A stretch of 64,000 nt of DNA. Origin: REEB481 sp964586595. Its GTDB lineage: Bacteria > Bacteroidota > Bacteroidia > NS11-12g > UBA955. Within the stretch, counting starts at the first letter, position 1, and each line of letters starts with the position of its first letter. The notes beneath the pieces were generated by a model that was not told the DNA's origin, searched no databases, and saw nothing but the letters and a program-made list of their open reading frames with translations. Below, piece by piece: positions 59,243-64,000 of this stretch. The position numbers and the translations under genes were made by a program. The stretch spans positions 38,539 through 102,538 of the forward strand of contig CAZPHB010000010.1 in the NCBI GenBank assembly GCA_964586595.1, read 5' to 3'.

Positions 59243-61824
59243 AAAAACACCTCCTCCTCGCCTGGTTCGGTATCAATTGCTTGTCGGTTGCAGCACAAAT
59301 TGTGGACGATTTCAACGATGGCGACTGGAGTAATGGTGTTTCGTGGAATGCATCTTCCACAGATTGGGCGATTGAGGGTGGTGTGCTCCGTTCAGCAAAT
59401 GCCACAGATCAGGCCGAATTTCAATTCTATACTGCTTCCACGCGCATTAAAAATACCCAGTGGCTCTTGTGGGTAAACTTGAAGTTCAATACATCTTCTG
59501 CCAATTATACAGACCTGTTTCTGATTGCAGACAGTGCCCCGGCGCAAGCAAGAAATGCCTATTATGTACGCCTCGGAAATACGAAAGATGAGGTAAGCCT
59601 GTATCGCATGCAAAATGGCGTATCAACAGAGCTCATCAGCGGACCCGATGGCCTGTTGAATACTTCTGACAACACTTTGCGCCTGCGGGTAACCTGTTCC
59701 AATAACTACCAATGGAAGTTGGAATTTGCATCAGGGGCAGCATTGGTTTTCAATGATGTGGGAAGCGCCATAGACAGTGCAGTGCGCTCAGGGCGATTCA
59801 CCGGATTGCGTGTGAAGCAGTCAACAGCAAGCTTTCACAAAAGGCACTACTTCGATGATTTCTATTGTGGTGATCCCATCCTGGATTTGAGTCCACCGCA
59901 AATAGTTCGAGCCACATTTTTACAGCCCGATGCGGTAAAACTGGAGTTTAGCGAACCTGTCCAAACCCTTACGGATAAAGACACCGTTCGTTTTGTGCTT
60001 AATGGATTTGGAAGGCCGAGCTTCATTGGCATGGCTGCGGATGGGTTGAATGTCACCCTGCGCTTTCAAGGTTTAAATGGGGCTGTGCAACAGTATGCGC
60101 TGCAAGCATCCGGATTTGTTGATCTTGCAGGAAATCCAAATCCCGGTCAGGTGTTTCGTTTCTTCGGAGGAATCCCTGATGTGCCCAAACCCGGTAAGCT
60201 GATCGTGTCCGAGTTGATGGCCGATCCTGACCCCGTTGTGGGCGATTTGCCGGCCGCAGAATACGTGGAATTGCAAAACACCGCTGCTTCATACATCAGC
60301 CTGCGTGGAGTAACCTTTTCAGACGCCAGCAGCAGTGTGACACTGCCCGACACTTGGCTTGGTCCCGGTGAACGGATTGTTTTATGTGAAGCAAGTCAGG
60401 CGCCCTCGTTTCAACGATTTGGCAAAGTGCTGGGCCTGAATCCCTGGCCTTCCCTCAACAACAGTGGCGATGACCTCACGCTCCGTGATGCAGGAGGATT
60501 TTGGTTGCATGAATTGCGCTATACATCCGGAATGTATGGAAGTGGCATCAAGGCAGCCGGCGGCTGGGCACTAGAAATCATTGACCCCCAAAATCCGTGT
60601 GACCCGACCAATTGGAAGGCAAGCACGAGTTTACAGGGTGGTACGCCCGGAACAAAGAATTCAGTGCACGGCGACAACCCCGACAAGAAAGGTCCGTACT
60701 TGGCCGAGGTGTATCCCGAAGACCCCTTTCTGTTGCGGATTCGCCTTAACGAACTGCCTGACAGCAATACGTTGAGACCTGCTCATTTTCTCGTGGGCAA
60801 TGATACCGCACTGGCTGTTTATGCCGGTGCTGACCGATCAGAGTATAAATTGAACTTCCTCAATCCCTTTCAGAAAGGAAAATATTACACCATCAGGGTC
60901 AATGCAGTTGCCGATTGTGCCGGGAATAGGATGGAGCCCATAGGGTATCCTTTTATGCTTCCTGAACCTAAGGTTGATTCAGGAAACTTAATCATCAACG
61001 AAGTACTTTTTGATCCATATGTTGGTGGCGAAGATTTTGTAGAGTTGTACAATAGAAGCAATGTTTGTCTGGATCTGAAGGCAGTTCGACTGGCCAATGC
61101 TTCATCGGAGTTCATTCCGGATCAGGTGGTTCCCATCAGCGAACGTGGACGGATCTTGTTGCCGGGTCATTATGCAGCCCTGAGCACCAATATCGAGTTT
61201 TTGAAACAGCGCTATCCAAGAAATGGCGGCGATTCTGCCTTGTATGGGATGAGCATGTTCCCGTCTTATGCCAATGAGGAAGGTGCCGTGATGATTTTGA
61301 ATACCTCGGGGCAAGTGCTCGACAAGATGTCTTATCGCGACAATCAGCATTTCAGTTTGATCAATGACCGGGAAGGCGTCAGTTTGGAACGCATCTTCAC
61401 AGAAACCCCTGGTGATGTTCCTGATAATTGGCAAAGTGCTTCACAGGAGGCCGGTTGGGCAACTCCCGGCTTGCCCAATAGCCAGGCAAATACCGCTGCC
61501 ACTGCTGTTGGGATGTTCCAAACGGATAAAGACTACTTTTCCCCTGATATGGATGGGGTAGATGATGTGGTGGGGTTGATGTACCGTTTTAATAATTCCG
61601 GTTACGTGTTGTCGGTAACTATTTTTGATGTTGAAGGGAAAATCATCCGGCGTTTGTGCAGAAACCTTTATGCAGGTGTTGAAGGATACGTGAAATGGGA
61701 CGGCATTCGTGACAATGGCACCTTAGCCGCTTCAGGAAATTACGTACTTCATGTGGAAGCATTTTCAGACCAGGGACAAAGGGTTTCGAAGAAACTATTG
61801 GTGGCCTTGGTGCTGCGCAATTGA
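59239..61824 (+). CDS. Lamin-tail-domain secreted protein with FlgD-like T9SS-associated tail
   Basis: 861 residues. Signal peptide MKKHLLLAWFGINCLSVAAQ; a jelly-roll-like N-terminal domain (about 25-210), an Ig-like module (LSPPQIVRATFLQPDAVKLEFS), then two lamin tail domains (GKLIVSELMADPDPVVGDLPAAEYVELQNT, about 318-450, and NLIINEVLFDPYVGGEDFVELYNRS, about 575-700). The C-terminus (VTIFDVEGKIIRRL...YVKWDGIRDNGTLAASGNYVLHVEA) is FlgD-like, as in some T9SS substrates. The gene overlaps purM by four bases, which seems accidental. Lamin-tail proteins are often extracellular and may bind nucleic acids or glycans. Confidence 0.8.
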   Translation: MKKHLLLAWFGINCLSVAAQIVDDFNDGDWSNGVSWNASSTDWAIEGGVLRSANATDQAEFQFYTASTRIKNTQWLLWVNLKFNTSSANYTDLFLIADSAPAQARNAYYVRLGNTKDEVSLYRMQNGVSTELISGPDGLLNTSDNTLRLRVTCSNNYQWKLEFASGAALVFNDVGSAIDSAVRSGRFTGLRVKQSTASFHKRHYFDDFYCGDPILDLSPPQIVRATFLQPDAVKLEFSEPVQTLTDKDTVRFVLNGFGRPSFIGMAADGLNVTLRFQGLNGAVQQYALQASGFVDLAGNPNPGQVFRFFGGIPDVPKPGKLIVSELMADPDPVVGDLPAAEYVELQNTAASYISLRGVTFSDASSSVTLPDTWLGPGERIVLCEASQAPSFQRFGKVLGLNPWPSLNNSGDDLTLRDAGGFWLHELRYTSGMYGSGIKAAGGWALEIIDPQNPCDPTNWKASTSLQGGTPGTKNSVHGDNPDKKGPYLAEVYPEDPFLLRIRLNELPDSNTLRPAHFLVGNDTALAVYAGADRSEYKLNFLNPFQKGKYYTIRVNAVADCAGNRMEPIGYPFMLPEPKVDSGNLIINEVLFDPYVGGEDFVELYNRSNVCLDLKAVRLANASSEFIPDQVVPISERGRILLPGHYAALSTNIEFLKQRYPRNGGDSALYGMSMFPSYANEEGAVMILNTSGQVLDKMSYRDNQHFSLINDREGVSLERIFTETPGDVPDNWQSASQEAGWATPGLPNSQANTAATAVGMFQTDKDYFSPDMDGVDDVVGLMYRFNNSGYVLSVTIFDVEGKIIRRLCRNLYAGVEGYVKWDGIRDNGTLAASGNYVLHVEAFSDQGQRVSKKLLVALVLRN

Positions 61825-61905
61825 AAGGGGTTTGTAAAATCGGATGCCTTGGCACCGCAGCAAATGATCAGGGCATGATTTTTGTTAAGAGAAATACAGT
61901 TCTTT

Positions 61906-62275
61906 GGGGCTGAACGGACTTGACGGGATGTGTAACCGTCGTGTAAGCATGTGGTGCTTTGTATGTTGGCACCTGAATCTCAATATTCAACATTTTTAAG
62001 AGGCGAGTCTAACTACGCTTTGGCTGCTTAATCGGGAGTGATTAACTGATGCCAACTGCCTCCGTCTGATTTGGTCTGTGCTTCGGACGATCAGAGGCAG
62101 TCGAAACGCACAGATATGACGGCTCATTTCGGCCAGGCCAGTCATTAACACGCCGGATAAGGAGCAGATTTGGTTCGCACCGCACCGATCTGTTCCCGAC
62201 AACAAGCGGAGCTAAACATGTAGAAAGCGCAGGCTGTTCCTTCGCCGGACGTGGGTTCGAATCCCACCAGCTCCA
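61906..62275 (+). ncRNA. ssrA: Transfer-messenger RNA
   Basis: Rescues stalled ribosomes by trans-translation. The 370-base RNA begins GGGGCTGAACGG and ends GGTTCGAATCCCACCAGCTCCA; its ends pair GGGGCTG/CAGCTCC as the tRNA-like acceptor, and the T arm is intact. CCA is not encoded. The tag frame (62002-62031) encodes GESNYALAA then TAA, ending in the ALAA that proteases recognise. Pseudoknot-like inverted segments lie between. A long-stem terminator follows. Protein-like frames over this region, one reading WWDSNPRP, are artefacts. Confidence 0.95.
62002..62031 (+). other. tmRNA tag reading frame (GESNYALAA)
   Basis: GGC resume codon, then GAG TCT AAC TAC GCT TTG GCT GCT TAA. The tag resembles GENNYALAA-type tags of other Bacteroidota. 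Confidence 0.92.
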
Positions 62276-62291
62276 CAAAGCCAATTCTTAA

Positions 62292-62330
62292 CCCCTTGTA
62301 AATCAACTATTTACAAGGGGTTTTTATTTT
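62292..62330 (+). terminator. Terminator of ssrA
   Basis: 12-base stem CCCCTTGTAAAT/ATTTACAAGGGG with a short loop, then a T-rich tail. Confidence 0.88.
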
Positions 62331-62534
62331 AAGGGGATGGTTAAGGGGACGGTTTCTTGCTGGATGTCTGATTTTTCGTAAGACCTTCCTTGTACTTCAG
62401 GACCAAATGTTCTAAAAAGAAAAGATCATGTTTCAGTGAATGACCATTGTTCTGCACTTGCAAGAATTATGTAGGGTATTGATCTGTTAAGAGCTTATTA
62501 GTACTGACTTTGAGAATCCAGGTATAAGTCTAGT

Positions 62535-64000
62535 TCATCTAATCAGATGAACAACTCCTTTATGCTCAACATCCTGCGTGGTTCCTTTTAAACGGGCTTT
62601 AACCATGAAGACATACGTGCCTGTTGGTACTTCTTTTCCTCCATAAGTACCATCCCAGGTCGGTTTTGTTGCCGTACCCCTAAAGATTTCGGCACCCCAG
62701 CGATTGTAGATGGCAAATTGCTGAATCTCGAAAATATCGGGAAGTCCAAACACATCATTCAGGCCGTTTCCATTGGGTGTGAAAGCATTAGGCAAGATGT
62801 CTTTAACGGGGAGAACAACCTTAATATACAAGCTATCCCTGCCTTGACAGCCTTTGCCATCATACACACGGAGCAATATCATGTTCCCTTCATTGAGGAT
62901 GGCTACTGCATTTTTACTTGCCGCACCGGAGCTGATGAGTTCTGATGGTGACCAGAAGTACTTGTAATTACCCGGAGGTTGTACCTGTGCCGATAATGGG
63001 AGGGGTGCTCCCTGCATTGAGTAAATATTGGCTACAATACGGGCTATGATTTCTTGAGGTTCATTGATGTCCACACGCAACGAATCCCTACAGCCATGAT
63101 AATCGGTAACCAGAACCCGATATCGGCCTTTGCTAAGGTTTCCGGCATTTGAAGTTTTTTGACCAGACGGATCATCCCAAAGCCATTTATAGGGCAGTGT
63201 TCCACCATTCGTGTTTGTGTAAACACGGGCATCTGAATAACCATAGCATTGCACAGAATCTATCCGAGTCAGGGAAATAATCAACCGGTCCGGCTCCTGC
63301 ACGGATGCTGTGGCAGAATCGCTGCAGCCGTATATGTCGCGAACGACGACCTTGTAGCTTCCTTTTTTTAGATTACTTGCTTTGGAAGTGATCTGCTTAG
63401 CCGGGTCATTCCAGAGGTATTTGTAGCCGTTGGAACCGCCTGACACACTCGTTGAAATCCAACCATCCGCTCCAAGGTAACAGTTCACGCTGTCTATTGC
63501 TGAAATGCCGATGCTGACTTTTGCCGGCTCTTGAACGGATGCCGTTGCTGAATCGCTGCAACCGTATATGTCGCGGACGATAACCTTGTAGCTTCCTTTT
63601 TTCAGGTTCGATGCTTTAGAGGTTGTTTGCTTGGCGAGGTCATTCCAGAGGTATTTGTAGCCGTTGGAACCGCCTGACACACTCGTTGAAATCCATCCAT
63701 CTGAACCCAGATAACAGTTCACGCTGTCAATGGCCGAAATACTGATGCTGACCTTGGCCGGCTCCTGCACGGAGGCGGTAGCTGAATCGCTGCAACCGTA
63801 TATGTCACGGACGATAACCTTGTAGCTTCCTTTTTTTAGATTGCTGGCTTTGGAAGTGGTCTGCTTGGCCGGGTCGTTCCAGAGGTATTTGTAGCCATTG
63901 GAACCTCCGGAGGCCGAAGTGGAAATCCATCCATCAGCACCCAGATAACAGTTCACGCTGTCAATGGCGGAAATAGAGATGCTGACCTTTGCCGGCTCCT
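62535..64000 (-). CDS. SprB-repeat protein with CHU_C (T9SS type B) tail, N-terminus outside window
   Basis: At least 487 codons on the minus strand; the frame is open at the window edge and the start is not seen. It consists of tandem SprB-like repeats of 78 residues (SYKVIVRDIYGCSDSATASVQEPAKVS, IDSVNCYLG-(A/S)-DGWISTS), then one divergent repeat (ITRIDSVQCYGYSDARVYTN), an Ig/PKD-like segment, and a CHU_C / gliding motility-associated tail (NAFTPNGNGLNDVFGLPDIFEIQQFAIYNRWGAEIFRG) that directs type B T9SS export. SprB is the adhesin of gliding. The stop lies inside a GTTCATCT/AGATGAAC inverted repeat. Confidence 0.88.
   Translation of the reverse strand, partial: EPAKVSISISAIDSVNCYLGADGWISTSASGGSNGYKYLWNDPAKQTTSKASNLKKGSYKVIVRDIYGCSDSATASVQEPAKVSISISAIDSVNCYLGSDGWISTSVSGGSNGYKYLWNDLAKQTTSKASNLKKGSYKVIVRDIYGCSDSATASVQEPAKVSIGISAIDSVNCYLGADGWISTSVSGGSNGYKYLWNDPAKQITSKASNLKKGSYKVVVRDIYGCSDSATASVQEPDRLIISLTRIDSVQCYGYSDARVYTNTNGGTLPYKWLWDDPSGQKTSNAGNLSKGRYRVLVTDYHGCRDSLRVDINEPQEIIARIVANIYSMQGAPLPLSAQVQPPGNYKYFWSPSELISSGAASKNAVAILNEGNMILLRVYDGKGCQGRDSLYIKVVLPVKDILPNAFTPNGNGLNDVFGLPDIFEIQQFAIYNRWGAEIFRGTATKPTWDGTYGGKEVPTGTYVFMVKARLKGTTQDVEHKGVVHLIR
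63291..63992 (-). repeat. Three tandem 234-base repeats in the SprB-repeat gene
   Basis: The CGGCTC landmark recurs at 63291, 63525, 63759 and 63993, exactly 234 bases (78 codons) apart. The units look highly similar at DNA level, so they are recent duplications and probably continue past the window edge. Confidence 0.92.

Noticed and set aside
62225..62275. A separate tRNA at the T-arm and acceptor end near 62250
   Set aside because: No D arm or anticodon arm; the 5' half of the acceptor is 360 bases away, as in tmRNA.
62042..62284. Protein-like frame reading WWDSNPRP on the minus strand
   Set aside because: Lies over the tRNA-like end of tmRNA; this phrase is a well-known artefact of translating such RNAs.
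62533..62552. GTTCATCT/AGATGAAC inverted repeat as an attachment or operator site
   Set aside because: It lies at the stop of the SprB-repeat gene with no T run or partner site; more likely a 3'-end hairpin.
63291..63992. Possible CRISPR array
   Set aside because: The repeats are 234 bases long, in frame, and encode a SprB protein; no short repeat/spacer structure is present.

Overview
The window looks like a chromosomal stretch of a free-living Bacteroidota bacterium, read from a draft assembly because 100 Ns interrupt citrate synthase. The evidence is internal. Several secreted proteins end in type IX secretion (T9SS) sorting domains. A PorE-like T9SS lipoprotein and a SprB-repeat/CHU_C protein are present. 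The tmRNA encodes the tag GESNYALAA, close to known Bacteroidota tags. Several promoters fit the phylum consensus (TTTG, about 19 bases, TAnnTTTG), while Shine-Dalgarno sequences are mostly absent. Most genes are housekeeping, tightly packed, and often overlap by 1-4 bases.

Layout. 1-4250: the tail of a YicC-like gene, an erythromycin-esterase-like secreted protein, then pssA, purE and a DUF3109 gene, with an AhpD-like gene convergent. 4241-9352: tRNA-Phe with a clear promoter and terminator, a beta-barrel protein, a TlpA-type thioredoxin, an MGMT-like protein lacking its cysteine, and secreted unknowns. 9419-13030: LON-domain gene, tsaB, pabA, and dxs on the other strand. 13103-13823: an AT-hook/winged-helix chromatin-like protein. 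13805-23390: an eight-gene minus-strand run (YfhO, adk, SIMPL, GT-C glycosyltransferase, dprA, GH13 amylase, yqgE, prmC). 24559-28926: a compact three-gene cassette (M19-like dipeptidase, amidohydrolase, unknown membrane protein) between two related palindromes. It has an E. coli-like promoter and a gene-poor upstream region, and it is the best candidate here for an undescribed system. 28942-33912: DUF2147, a lipoprotein, then a coupled operon panD, YbhN-like, rfaE2, YbhN-like, glycosyltransferase.

34000-48517: a methyltransferase, gltA (gapped across its active site), a glycosyltransferase, a YbjN-like gene, sucD, thiamine pyrophosphokinase, and an ECF sigma, anti-sigma/barrel and T9SS protein operon. 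Then come a LOG-family gene, a TonB-dependent receptor and guaB. 48594-53229: LysE and BASS transporters, with nadD, gmk and a PNGase F-like T9SS protein on the minus strand. 53297-61824: a CAU tRNA, icd, a minimal T9SS protein, the porE-like gene, purM, and a lamin-tail T9SS-type protein. 61906-64000: ssrA (tmRNA), then the C-terminal part of a large SprB-repeat protein that runs off the window.

Together the genes cover purine synthesis (purE, purM, guaB, gmk, adk), TCA cycle (gltA, icd, sucD), cofactors (pabA, panD, nadD, TPK, dxs), phospholipid and envelope glycan work (pssA, rfaE2, several glycosyltransferases), translation quality control (ssrA, prmC, tsaB), and a large T9SS-dependent secretome. 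All calls come from reading the sequence; no database search was run.
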